Below are positions 15,073-21,506 of a DNA stretch of 21,570 nucleotides, in pieces; position 1 is the first letter of the stretch, and the number at the start of each line of letters is the position of its first letter. The stretch comes from Firmicutes bacterium UBA4881 (GTDB lineage Bacteria; Bacillota; DTU065). The DNA is taken from assembly GCA_002399235.1 (NCBI GenBank), contig DHDH01000047.1, positions 12,295 to 33,864 on the forward strand, read 5' to 3'. A model generated the notes under the pieces. The model saw nothing but the letters and a program-made list of their open reading frames with translations, had not been told where the DNA came from and did not search any database. Made by a program: the position numbers and the translations under genes.

Positions 15073-15102
15073 TTGACCTGTTACCTAGTAGGTACCTACT
15101 AA
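15073..15102 (+). promoter_or_regulatory. Candidate dppA promoter with a palindromic operator in its spacer
   Basis: TTGACC (15073-15078), 18 bp, then TACTAA (15097-15102). A perfect 16-bp palindrome TAGTAGGTACCTACTA (15086-15101) fills most of the spacer, and a further ACCTA at 15083-15087 makes the unit ACCTA-G-TAGGT-ACCTA. This is the expected place for a repressor, or for a MerR-type regulator. No regulator gene is adjacent. The site also lies upstream of the divergent pstB promoter. Confidence 0.45.
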
Positions 15103-15203
15103 CTTAAGCTTATCTATATGTTAATAAAAGAAGGTTAAGAAATAGTTATTCCTTTGCAAGGTATTAGTAAAGGTAAAATTAAATTTGTGAGGAGGTAGCT
15201 TAA

Positions 15204-16025
15204 GTGGATGTTCTAATTTCTGTCGATATGGAAGGAATTACTGGAGTTGCTGATAGATCGTTTGTTTTAGAAGATCAATTAAATTATTCTTTAGGGCAAA
15301 CATTAATGGAAAGCGATGTTAATGCAGCTATTGAAGGGGCCTTAGAAGCAGGTGCCAAGACAGTTTATGTAACTGACGCTCATAACGCAGGACATAACCT
15401 TCGCCTAACTAATTTGCATCCAGAGGCACAGTTAGTTACCGGCTCAGCTCGCCCTTTTCCGATGATTGCTGGTTATGAAAAGGTTGATGTAGCAATGTTT
15501 GTAGGGTACCACGCTAGACTTGGAACCTCACAAGCTGTGCTAGACCATACCTATACATCAAGACTAAGATTGTGGATAAATGGCACCGAAGCTGGGGAAA
15601 GCTACATGAACAGTCTTCTTTGTGGACATAAAGGCGTACCAGTAGTACTTTACACAGGGGATCAAGCTCTAGCCAACGAAGTAAATAGCTTTTCACCAGC
15701 AGCTTATAATGCTGTCGTTAAGTCTAGCTGGGGTAGATCAGCTACTGCTTCTTTGCATCCTACTAAAAGCAGAGAATTGATCAAAGAAAAAGCTATAGAA
15801 GCCTTAAAGGCCTGGCAAAATGGTGATATTAAACCAATCAAAACAACTAATCCCGTGGAGATAAAGGTGGAGTTTATAATTAGCGAGATGGCAGAGCAAG
15901 CTGCAGTCTTGCCAGGAGCTAAACAGCTAGATCCTAGAACTGTTATCTCGGTGCAACCAGATATAGAAATGGGCATTAGAGCGTTTCTTTCGATGATTGC
16001 TCTAGCTAAAGCACCGCTTTTTTAA
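15204..16025 (+). CDS. dppA: M55-family D-aminopeptidase (DppA-like)
   Basis: Zinc aminopeptidase that releases N-terminal D-amino acids such as D-Ala from short peptides, probably from wall turnover or dipeptide uptake. The 273 residues keep the B. subtilis DppA active site at nearly identical positions: D8 and E10 in VDMEGI, H60 in DAH, H103 in GYHA, H115 in LDHTY and E132 in AGES. The start is GTG at 15204, 7 nt after GGAGGT. The cognate dipeptide transporter genes found next to dppA in Bacillus are absent. tadA follows after 4 nt, so both share one transcript. Confidence 0.92.
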   Translation: MDVLISVDMEGITGVADRSFVLEDQLNYSLGQTLMESDVNAAIEGALEAGAKTVYVTDAHNAGHNLRLTNLHPEAQLVTGSARPFPMIAGYEKVDVAMFVGYHARLGTSQAVLDHTYTSRLRLWINGTEAGESYMNSLLCGHKGVPVVLYTGDQALANEVNSFSPAAYNAVVKSSWGRSATASLHPTKSRELIKEKAIEALKAWQNGDIKPIKTTNPVEIKVEFIISEMAEQAAVLPGAKQLDPRTVISVQPDIEMGIRAFLSMIALAKAPLF

Positions 16026-16029
16026 GACC

Positions 16030-16491
16030 ATGGAACACAATTATTTTATGGGGCTAGCTTTAGAGGAAGCCAAGAAGGCTTACGAAATAGGAGAGGTTCC
16101 TATCGGAGCAATCATAGTACGTGATAACCAAGTTATTGCTAGTGCTTTTAACAAAAGAGAGTTAGGTCGTAATGCTACGCATCATGCAGAACTCCTAGCT
16201 ATTCAAGAAGCTTGCGAAAAGTTAGGTGGTTGGCGTTTAATTGGTTGCACTATGTATGTAACCTTAGAGCCTTGTCTGATGTGTGCTGGTGCCATAATCA
16301 ACTCTCGTCTAGAAAGGTTGATCTATGGAGCTAGAGACCCTAAAGCAGGAGCTGTACAAAGCCTTTACCATGTTTTAGAAGATACAAGACTGAATCATCA
16401 AGTTGAGGTCATAGAAGGGGTATTAGCCGCAGAGTCTAGTGCCTTATTAAAGGATTTTTTTGCTAATCTAAGACTAAAGAATAAATCGTAA
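16030..16491 (+). CDS. tadA: TadA, tRNA-specific adenosine deaminase
   Basis: Deaminates A34 to inosine in the wobble position of tRNA-Arg(ACG); essential in most bacteria. The 153 residues carry the zinc deaminase signatures HAE (52-54, with catalytic E54) and PCLMC (81-85, zinc ligands C82 and C85). The ATG at 16030 has no SD: the preceding bases are the T-rich end of dppA and its stop, 4 nt away. An in-frame stop just upstream excludes an earlier start. Translation is probably coupled to dppA. It is placed before the tRNA-Ser/SRP RNA/dnaX block, as in Bacillus. Confidence 0.94.
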   Translation: MEHNYFMGLALEEAKKAYEIGEVPIGAIIVRDNQVIASAFNKRELGRNATHHAELLAIQEACEKLGGWRLIGCTMYVTLEPCLMCAGAIINSRLERLIYGARDPKAGAVQSLYHVLEDTRLNHQVEVIEGVLAAESSALLKDFFANLRLKNKS

Positions 16492-16559
16492 CTATTCAAA
16501 CCTATAAGCTTAAACTTTGTTTGCTTAAAGCTAAATGGCATAACCTAAAAAGTGCCTTA

Positions 16560-16588
16560 TTGAAAAAGAATGCAGAGCATAGTATAAT
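16560..16588 (+). promoter_or_regulatory. Sigma-A promoter of tRNA-Ser(CGA)
   Basis: TTGAAA (16560-16565), 17 bp, then a perfect TATAAT (16583-16588), 11 bases before the tRNA. The primary transcript would start about 5 nt before the mature 5' end. Confidence 0.82.
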
Positions 16589-16599
16589 GGCAAGGACTA

Positions 16600-16689
16600 G
16601 GAGAGATGTCCGAGAGGTTGAAGGAGCCGCTCTCGAAAAGCGGTAGGTGTTTACGCGCCTCGTGGGTTCAAATCCCACTCTCTCCGCCA
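16600..16689 (+). tRNA. tRNA-Ser (anticodon CGA)
   Basis: The acceptor stem GGAGAGA/TCTCTCC is perfect, with discriminator G and encoded CCA. The anticodon stem CCGCT/AGCGG holds the loop CTCGAAA, giving anticodon CGA, which reads UCG. A long variable arm typical of serine tRNAs is present, giving 90 nt in all. Confidence 0.96.
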
Positions 16690-16699
16690 TATTTTGTTC

Positions 16700-16728
16700 T
16701 TGCCATGGCTGATTACCCGTGTTATAAT
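16700..16728 (+). promoter_or_regulatory. Sigma-A promoter of tRNA-Ser(GGA) and probably SRP RNA
   Basis: TTGCCA (16700-16705), 17 bp, then a perfect TATAAT (16723-16728). The start would be near 16735, leaving a leader of about 45 nt before the tRNA. That leader contains ACAGT (16751-16755), ACTGT (16767-16771) and six T, a weak terminator-like element. Confidence 0.8.
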
Positions 16729-16779
16729 TAAATTCGCGGTGCGAGCCGTGACAGTATTTATTTAAAACTGTTTTTTCGC

Positions 16780-16869
16780 GGAGGGATGCGAGAGCGGTCG
16801 ATTCGGCACGCCTGGAGAGCGTGTGAGGGGGAGACTCCTCCGTGGGTTCAAATCCCACTCCCTCCGCCA
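16780..16869 (+). tRNA. tRNA-Ser (anticodon GGA)
   Basis: The acceptor stem GGAGGGA/TCCCTCC is perfect, with discriminator G and encoded CCA. The anticodon stem CACGC/GCGTG holds the loop CTGGAGA, giving anticodon GGA, which reads UCC and UCU. The variable arm is long. The SRP RNA starts only about 20 nt downstream. Confidence 0.96.
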
Positions 16870-16889
16870 TTTAATTTGAAATAATATTT

Positions 16890-17160
16890 GCCGTGCTAGA
16901 CGGGGAGGTAGCGGTGCCCTACACCCGCAATCCGCTATAGCGGGGTTGAATTCCCGTCAGAGGCAGCGCCTTGTGGAGTCTGCCTCTAGTAAGTAATGTT
17001 GACGGCTGGGTCCTGCGCGACGAGACCCCGTGAACCCCGTCAGGTCCGGAAGGAAGCAGCGGTAAGCGGCCAGTTTTGGGTGCCGCAGGGTTGCCTAGCC
17101 CGAGTTAACTGCTAGGGTTACGTTCGGAAGGTGGTCTGTCGAAGATGGGTGCACGGCGCT
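16890..17160 (+). ncRNA. ffs: Large (Bacillus-type) signal recognition particle RNA
   Basis: RNA scaffold of the signal recognition particle, which binds Ffh and targets nascent membrane and secreted proteins. The ends pair as GCCGTGC (16890-16896) with GCACGGC (17151-17157). The conserved Ffh-binding helix 8 is clear: GGTCC, a GGAA tetraloop (17048-17051) and the GGAAGCAGC side. The length of about 270 nt and the 5' region around GGGGAGGTAGCGGTGCC show an Alu domain, as in Bacillus scRNA and unlike the 114-nt E. coli form. A T run follows the closing stem immediately. No separate promoter fits the 20-nt gap after tRNA-Ser(GGA), so it is probably processed from a joint transcript. Confidence 0.95.
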
Positions 17161-17166
17161 TTTTTT

Positions 17167-17203
17167 ACTCTGTCAATGCGAATCGCACTGACAGAGTTTT
17201 TTT
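17167..17203 (+). terminator. Rho-independent terminator after SRP RNA
   Basis: A perfect 9-bp stem (17167-17175 with 17189-17197) topped by a further 4-bp stem and followed by seven T. It backs up the T run at the end of the SRP RNA itself. Confidence 0.92.
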
Positions 17204-17268
17204 ATCATTAGAGCAAGGAAAAATAAACCTTAAATACAATTAATAGATAAGAAGTGGAGGGAAAAGGT

Positions 17269-18819
17269 ATGGCAAGGCTCTCTCTTTACCGTAAATGGCG
17301 TCCACAGGAATTTGACGATGTTGGTGGCCAAGAGCATATCATCAAGACCTTACAAAATGCTATCAGTACAGGGCGCATTGCCCATGCCTATCTGTTCGCT
17401 GGCCCCCGGGGAACGGGTAAGACAACTACTGCTAGGTTACTAGCCAAAGCTTTGAATTGTGTTGAAGGGCCTACACCTAATCCTTGTGATAGGTGTGAAA
17501 ACTGTATAGCCATTAAAGAAGGACGTTCTTTAGATGTCTTTGAGATTGACGGTGCTTCTAATCGTGGTATTGATGAGATTAGAGAGCTTCGGGAAACAGT
17601 TAGGTTTAAAGCTACACAAGGTAGATATAAGGTTTATATTATCGACGAAGTCCATATGCTAACTACCGAAGCCTTCAATGCATTATTAAAAACCTTAGAA
17701 GAACCACCTGAGTCTGTGCTATTTATCTTTGCGACAACAGAGCCTCAAAAAATACCGGCAACTATCCTTTCTCGTTGCCAACGATTTACTTTTCGCCGCA
17801 TACCTTCGGATATTATTGTAAATCGGTTAACAGAGGTTAGTGAAAAAGAAGGTGTGGAGGTAGAAGCAGGAGCTTTACGTTTAATAGCTGAAACTGCGCA
17901 AGGTGGTATGCGCGACGCCTTAAGCCTTCTCGATCAAGCCATTGCTTTTTCTGAAGCAACTGTGACGACAAAAATAGTCGAAGAAATGTTAGGCTTGACA
18001 GATGCCTCTGTTTTAAGAAAGTTGTTTGCAGTTCTCGCTAAACGTGAGTTAGCTGAAGGGCTAGCTTTGATCCAGTCTGCTATTAATGAAGGAAAAGATT
18101 TAATGTATTTTATGGAGAGTGCTTTGCAAGTAGCTCGCACTCTGTTAATTGTTAAAGCTGATAAAGAAGCACCTTTACAATCAGGAGAGATTCTTCTAAG
18201 TATGGAAAGGGACGAATCTTTATCCCTTGCGAACAGTCTAGAAAACCGGTTCTTAGTTAGGACTATTGAAGTTCTGGCCGAAGCAATTCAAAAGGGTAAG
18301 CAAACAGCAGATCCGGAACTCTTTTTTGAGATAGCTTTGGTAAAATTAGTGGAAGAAAAAGTAGTAGAGAGTACTACTACAATTGATAATGTTGCTCTTG
18401 AAGATCTAAACAAAAAGCTAAACGAACAGAAAAAAAAGCTTCAAGAGATGGAAATGCAGCTTAAAGAGGGCGCTCTTCAAGCTACTGAGAATCCAGATAT
18501 TGCAACATTTTGGCAAGAAATCTTGCTTCAACTAAAGTCTAAAAAGGAAACATTGGAGTTCTGGGCATTTCTTAATGTTGCTGAACCTATAGCTTTACAG
18601 GGACAAGATCTGTATATAACATTTCCCGAGGCTTATGAGTTTCATCGCGCCAATGTGGAGAATGAGAAAAATAAACGCTTAATTGAAAGCCAATTAGAAA
18701 TGTTGACAGGTAGAACTATCCGCCTTAGGATAGATGAGAACCCAGATGATAGGAAAGATCCCAATTTTCTGGCAAAGACCCAAGAGGTCTTTGGTGGAAC
18801 TATTATTAAACCGGAGTAA
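17269..18819 (+). CDS. dnaX: DnaX, DNA polymerase III tau (and possibly gamma) subunit
   Basis: ATPase of the clamp loader that places the sliding clamp on DNA and, as tau, links polymerases and helicase. From ATG 17269 (8 nt after GGAGG; an upstream GTG at 17254 lies within the SD) the protein has 516 residues, short for tau. It has Walker A GPRGTGKT (45-52), zinc cysteines C64, C73, C76 and C79, Walker B with DEVH (126-129) and sensor SRC (168-170). A predicted coiled coil (about 375-400) leads to the C-terminal tau domain. Codons 388-390 are AAA AAA AAG, a classical -1 slippery site; shifting there would end after 8 more residues, giving a gamma-like product of about 398 residues. ebfC and recR follow closely, the conserved order. 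Confidence 0.95.
   Translation: MARLSLYRKWRPQEFDDVGGQEHIIKTLQNAISTGRIAHAYLFAGPRGTGKTTTARLLAKALNCVEGPTPNPCDRCENCIAIKEGRSLDVFEIDGASNRGIDEIRELRETVRFKATQGRYKVYIIDEVHMLTTEAFNALLKTLEEPPESVLFIFATTEPQKIPATILSRCQRFTFRRIPSDIIVNRLTEVSEKEGVEVEAGALRLIAETAQGGMRDALSLLDQAIAFSEATVTTKIVEEMLGLTDASVLRKLFAVLAKRELAEGLALIQSAINEGKDLMYFMESALQVARTLLIVKADKEAPLQSGEILLSMERDESLSLANSLENRFLVRTIEVLAEAIQKGKQTADPELFFEIALVKLVEEKVVESTTTIDNVALEDLNKKLNEQKKKLQEMEMQLKEGALQATENPDIATFWQEILLQLKSKKETLEFWAFLNVAEPIALQGQDLYITFPEAYEFHRANVENEKNKRLIESQLEMLTGRTIRLRIDENPDDRKDPNFLAKTQEVFGGTIIKPE
18430..18483 (+). promoter_or_regulatory. Candidate -1 frameshift or slippage site in dnaX
   Basis: Eight A and one G (18430-18438) contain the heptamer A-AAA-AAG in the same phase as in E. 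coli dnaX. AGCTT-C-AAGAG (18437-18447) can pair with CTCTT-C-AAGCT (18473-18483): ten pairs around one C-C mismatch, loop 25 nt. The -1 frame reaches TAA at 18462-18464. Confidence 0.55.
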
Positions 18820-18833
18820 AGGAGATGTATCCC

Positions 18834-19145
18834 ATGAATCGTCATATGGTTATGAAACAGATAGAAAAGATGCAAGCAGATATGATCAAACTACAAGAAG
18901 AATTAGCTGAAAAGACCTTAGAAACTACAGCTGGTGGTGGCGCAGTTAAAGTAGTAGTTAATGGCAAACAAGAAATTGTTGGAGTGACCATTGATCCTGA
19001 GGTTGTAGATAAAGACGATGTTGAGATGTTGCAGGACCTAATTATTGCTGCTGTTAACGAGGGTTTAAGACAATCCAAAGAGATGAGCGAAGAAGCGATG
19101 GCTCAAATCACTAAGAAGATCCCTGGTATGCCTAACTTTTTCTAA
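18834..19145 (+). CDS. ebfC: YbaB/EbfC-family nucleoid-associated protein
   Basis: Small dimeric DNA-binding protein of the YbaB/EbfC (YaaK) family, found with dnaX and recR across bacteria; its exact role is unclear. The 103 residues have an N-terminal helix (MKQIEKMQADMIKLQEEL), the glycine-rich turn TTAGGGAVKVVVNGKQEI and a C-terminal helix with KKIPGMPNFF, all typical. An ATG at 18825 directly abuts the SD AAAGGAG (18818-18824), so ATG 18834, at 9 nt, is the likely start. It lies between dnaX (14 nt) and recR (14 nt). Confidence 0.94.
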   Translation: MNRHMVMKQIEKMQADMIKLQEELAEKTLETTAGGGAVKVVVNGKQEIVGVTIDPEVVDKDDVEMLQDLIIAAVNEGLRQSKEMSEEAMAQITKKIPGMPNFF

Positions 19146-19159
19146 AGGGGGAGCTCTAG

Positions 19160-19756
19160 ATGCATCTGCCCAAACCACTTGCCCAGCTCATGAAAGAGTT
19201 GGGCAAGCTTCCTACTATAGGACCGAAAACCGCCCAACGGTTAGCGTTTCATATTGTCTCTTGTCCGCGTGAAAGAGTCCAAGACCTCGCAGATGCACTT
19301 CTAGAGGTAAAAGAAAAGATCCGTTATTGCTCTCAGTGTGGTAATTTTACTGACGAAGATCCTTGTAGCATCTGCACAGACGAAAAAAGAGATAGCGGTA
19401 TTATCTGTGTTGTTCACGGTCCTCAAGACATTTTGGCTATGGAAAAGACTAGAGAATATAAAGGCCTTTATCATGTTTTAGGTGGGGCTATTTCACCTAT
19501 GGACGGAATTGGTCCTGACCAATTACGTATAAAAGAACTTTTGACGAGAATAAGTACAAGCACTATTAAAGAGGTAATCTTAGCTACTGATCCTAATGTC
19601 GAAGGAGAAGCGACGGCACTATACCTCGCTCGCTTGCTGAAACCTTTGGGTGTACATGTGACAAAAATTGCCAGTGGTATGCCATTTGGTGGGGATTTGG
19701 AATATGTAGATGAAGTCACACTAAGCAAAGCACTTGAAGGAAGACGGGAAGTGTGA
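19160..19756 (+). CDS. recR: RecR, recombination mediator protein
   Basis: Works with RecF and RecO to load RecA at gaps and stalled forks. The 198 residues equal the usual length: helix-hairpin-helix with LPTIGPKTAQRLAFH (17-31), a four-cysteine zinc finger (C57, C60, C69, C72), and a Toprim domain starting at IICVVHGPQDI (81-91) with the stretch GLYHVLGGAISPMDGIGP. The ATG at 19160 follows AAAGGGGGAG. It ends the dnaX-ebfC-recR unit; the stop codon overlaps a putative CodY box. I see no clear terminator, so some read-through into codY is possible. Confidence 0.96.
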   Translation: MHLPKPLAQLMKELGKLPTIGPKTAQRLAFHIVSCPRERVQDLADALLEVKEKIRYCSQCGNFTDEDPCSICTDEKRDSGIICVVHGPQDILAMEKTREYKGLYHVLGGAISPMDGIGPDQLRIKELLTRISTSTIKEVILATDPNVEGEATALYLARLLKPLGVHVTKIASGMPFGGDLEYVDEVTLSKALEGRREV

Positions 19757-19770
19757 AATTTCTGAAATAT
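19756..19770 (+). promoter_or_regulatory. Putative CodY box upstream of codY
   Basis: AAATTTCTGAAATAT matches the CodY consensus AATTTTCWGAAAATT at 12 of 15 positions. It starts at the last base of the recR stop and lies about 25 bp before a -10-like TATACT (19796-19801, no good -35), a position suited to autoregulation. Confidence 0.55.
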
Positions 19771-19827
19771 GCTTTTATCTATTCTCTATTTGTGATATAC
19801 TATAAACTGACAAAAGTAAAAATAGCA

Positions 19828-19882
19828 AACGGTTCTGTAAATTGTTAATATTATTACAAAAGCCGTTGCGAGGAGGACCGTT
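19828..19882 (+). promoter_or_regulatory. codY 5' leader with alternative pairings
   Basis: AACGG (19828-19832) can pair with CCGTT (19863-19867), continued inward by TGTAA (19836-19840) and TTACA (19854-19858) across a small internal loop. The same upstream arm, extended to AACGGT, can instead pair with ACCGTT (19877-19882), which lies between the SD (AGGAGG, 19871-19876) and the ATG at 19885. Confidence 0.4.
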
Positions 19883-19884
19883 AG

Positions 19885-20661
19885 ATGACGAATACCCTTT
19901 TGAAAAAAACCAGAAAGATAAATATGATGTTACAAAAAGCTGGTGGAGAAGCTATAGATTTCGCTAAACTAGCTGAAACACTCTGCGATACAATTGAAGC
20001 AAATTGCTATATCATCAGCAAAAGAGGCAAAGTATTGGGCAATGCCATGATGGATCATGCGGAAGATGCTGTTATCGACCAGTTGATCGATGGCAAATAC
20101 CTCGCTGACGATTTCAACCATCATCTTCTCCAATTTAGCGATACCGAAGTTATCGAGAAGTCTGGCAATAGCTATTTTGGTGAGAAAAAAGAATCTGCAT
20201 TTAAACATAAGTTCATGGCTATTGTTCCTATTAAAGGCCGTGGCGAGAGACAAGGCACTCTTCTTTTGACAAATTCTGATCATAATTTTGACGAAGAAGA
20301 TATTATCTTAGCAGAATTTGGTGCTACAGTAGTTGCTTTAGAGATCTTCCGTTCTAAGAACGAGGAGAATGAAGAAGAAGCAAGAAGAAAAGCCGCTGTA
20401 CAAATTGCTGTAGACTCTCTCTCCTACTCGGAAATTGCTGCTATGAAGAAGATCTTTGAAAACCTCGATGGAAATGAAGGCTTCCTTGTAGCTAGTAAAA
20501 TTGCCGACGAAGCTCAGATTACCCGTTCTGTTATTGTCAATGCACTAAGAAAGTTAGAGAGTGCTGGTGTAATCCAATCTCGCTCGTTAGGCATGAAAGG
20601 AACCTATATCAAAATACTTAACGAACAACTCAAAGAGGAATTTGTGCGTCGTATAATGTAA
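19885..20661 (+). CDS. codY: CodY, GTP-sensing global transcriptional regulator
   Basis: Represses nutrient-scavenging, amino acid synthesis and stationary-phase genes when GTP and branched-chain amino acids are plentiful. The 258 residues match the family in full: N-terminal GAF domain (about 1-155), linker helix rich in Glu, and a C-terminal winged helix-turn-helix (about 199-245) with ASKIADEAQITRSVIV and RSLGMKGTYIKIL, almost identical to Bacillus. The ligand-pocket segment MMDHAEDAVIDQLIDG differs from the Bacillus ENDRMKKML segment and lacks the arginine known to hold the amino acid. In Bacillus codY follows clpQY; here it sits between recR and yaaL. Confidence 0.96.
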   Translation: MTNTLLKKTRKINMMLQKAGGEAIDFAKLAETLCDTIEANCYIISKRGKVLGNAMMDHAEDAVIDQLIDGKYLADDFNHHLLQFSDTEVIEKSGNSYFGEKKESAFKHKFMAIVPIKGRGERQGTLLLTNSDHNFDEEDIILAEFGATVVALEIFRSKNEENEEEARRKAAVQIAVDSLSYSEIAAMKKIFENLDGNEGFLVASKIADEAQITRSVIVNALRKLESAGVIQSRSLGMKGTYIKILNEQLKEEFVRRIM

Positions 20662-20679
20662 AAAGCCATATATCTGGCA

Positions 20680-20733
20680 ATTCTAATTAGAATAAAAGTC
20701 TCTAGAGAGAGTGATACTATACAGACTAAGTCT
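20680..20733 (+). promoter_or_regulatory. Intergenic palindromes and candidate promoter before yaaL
   Basis: A perfect 14-bp palindrome ATTCTAATTAGAAT (20680-20693) is followed by CTCTAGAG (20701 region) and an 11-base inverted repeat AGACTAAGTCT (20723-20733). A -10-like TACTAT (20715-20720) lies between them with no good -35. These could be operators for yaaL-queT; no terminator with a T run is present after codY. Confidence 0.35.
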
Positions 20734-20752
20734 ATCTTTAGGAGGTAGAAAA

Positions 20753-20962
20753 ATGGTCTGGATCAAACGCACTTCTCTAGAGACTTACTCATTTGAAAGG
20801 GCTGTTCAAGATGCTCTTGAGGAATGGAACACGGCTAAAAACTATTTTGAGCAGGTGACTGAACCTGAACTGGTAGAGTATGCTGTACTTAGATTGGAAG
20901 CAGCTGAAAAAAGGTTTTCTTATTTATTACGTATCGCAAGAGAAGGTGGCGGTTCCTTTTGA
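20753..20962 (+). CDS. yaaL: YaaL-type protein (DUF2508)
   Basis: A 69-residue protein of unknown function, mostly helical and charged, with DALEEWNTAKNYFEQV and the family-typical EYAVLRLEAAEKRFSYLL. Length, sequence character and position just after recR (here with codY inserted) match YaaL of Bacillus. The ATG at 20753 follows AGGAGGT (20740-20746); longer forms starting upstream lack an SD. The stop overlaps the queT start. In Bacillus the next gene is bofA; here it is queT. Confidence 0.82.
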   Translation: MVWIKRTSLETYSFERAVQDALEEWNTAKNYFEQVTEPELVEYAVLRLEAAEKRFSYLLRIAREGGGSF

Positions 20963-21489
20963 AGGTCAAAAATATAACTAGAGCAGCTATTATCGCAGCG
21001 ATATATGCACTTGGTACCTATTTTTTAGGTTCATTTGGGACAAATATAATCCAGGTACGAATTACAGAGGTACTTACAGTCTTGCCTTATTTTGATCCTA
21101 CGGCTATTTTAGGTGTTACTTTGGGTTGCTTTTTAGCAAACATTCTTGGAGGTTTAGGTCCGTGGGATGTATTCGGTGGTACTTTGATTACTTTGATTGC
21201 TGCTATTTTGACTAGTAAAACAAAAAACAAATTATTGGCTCTGTCTTGGCCGATACTTCTGAATGCCTTTGGTGTAAGTGCTTATTTATCTGTAATTTTT
21301 GGTCAGCCGTATTGGTTTACTGTTTTTAGCATTTTCGCTGGTGAGTTTATCTCTATTGGTGTATTAGGTTTTCCTGTTATGTTATATCTGGAGAAAAATG
21401 CTAGTAATATAGGGCTAGACAACCAGTGGGTCAAGGGTGTAAGATATAAATCTGCCGACGAAAAGAACAAGAAAGAAAAAAACCTTTAA
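20959..21489 (+). CDS. queT: QueT, queuosine-precursor ECF transporter S component
   Basis: Predicted substrate-binding membrane subunit of an energy-coupling-factor importer for preQ0/preQ1 or related queuosine precursors, working with shared EcfT/EcfA subunits encoded elsewhere. The 176 residues show about five hydrophobic segments. Family-typical stretches include IIQVRITEVLTVLPYF and ILGVTLGCFLANILGG, followed by GPWDVFGGTLITL; the C-terminus is basic. The start is TTG at 20959, overlapping the yaaL stop, with GAAGGTGG as SD, so it is translationally coupled. I see no preQ1 riboswitch in front of yaaL or queT. The final residues (Lys-rich) are followed by no obvious terminator. Confidence 0.88.
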   Translation: MKVKNITRAAIIAAIYALGTYFLGSFGTNIIQVRITEVLTVLPYFDPTAILGVTLGCFLANILGGLGPWDVFGGTLITLIAAILTSKTKNKLLALSWPILLNAFGVSAYLSVIFGQPYWFTVFSIFAGEFISIGVLGFPVMLYLEKNASNIGLDNQWVKGVRYKSADEKNKKEKNL

Positions 21490-21506
21490 AACTTGTTAAC
21501 TTCTAG

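Noticed and set aside
14970..15204. Repeated CTTAAGCTTA/GTAGCTTAAG words between pstB and dppA
   Set aside because: Short AT-rich palindromic words with irregular spacing; similar words are scattered through other gaps, so they are not a convincing repeat family.
16502..16870. 122-residue minus-strand frame across both tRNA-Ser genes
   Set aside because: It is antisense to two tRNAs and contains the GFEPT-type peptide that is a well-known false protein from tRNA-Ser complements.
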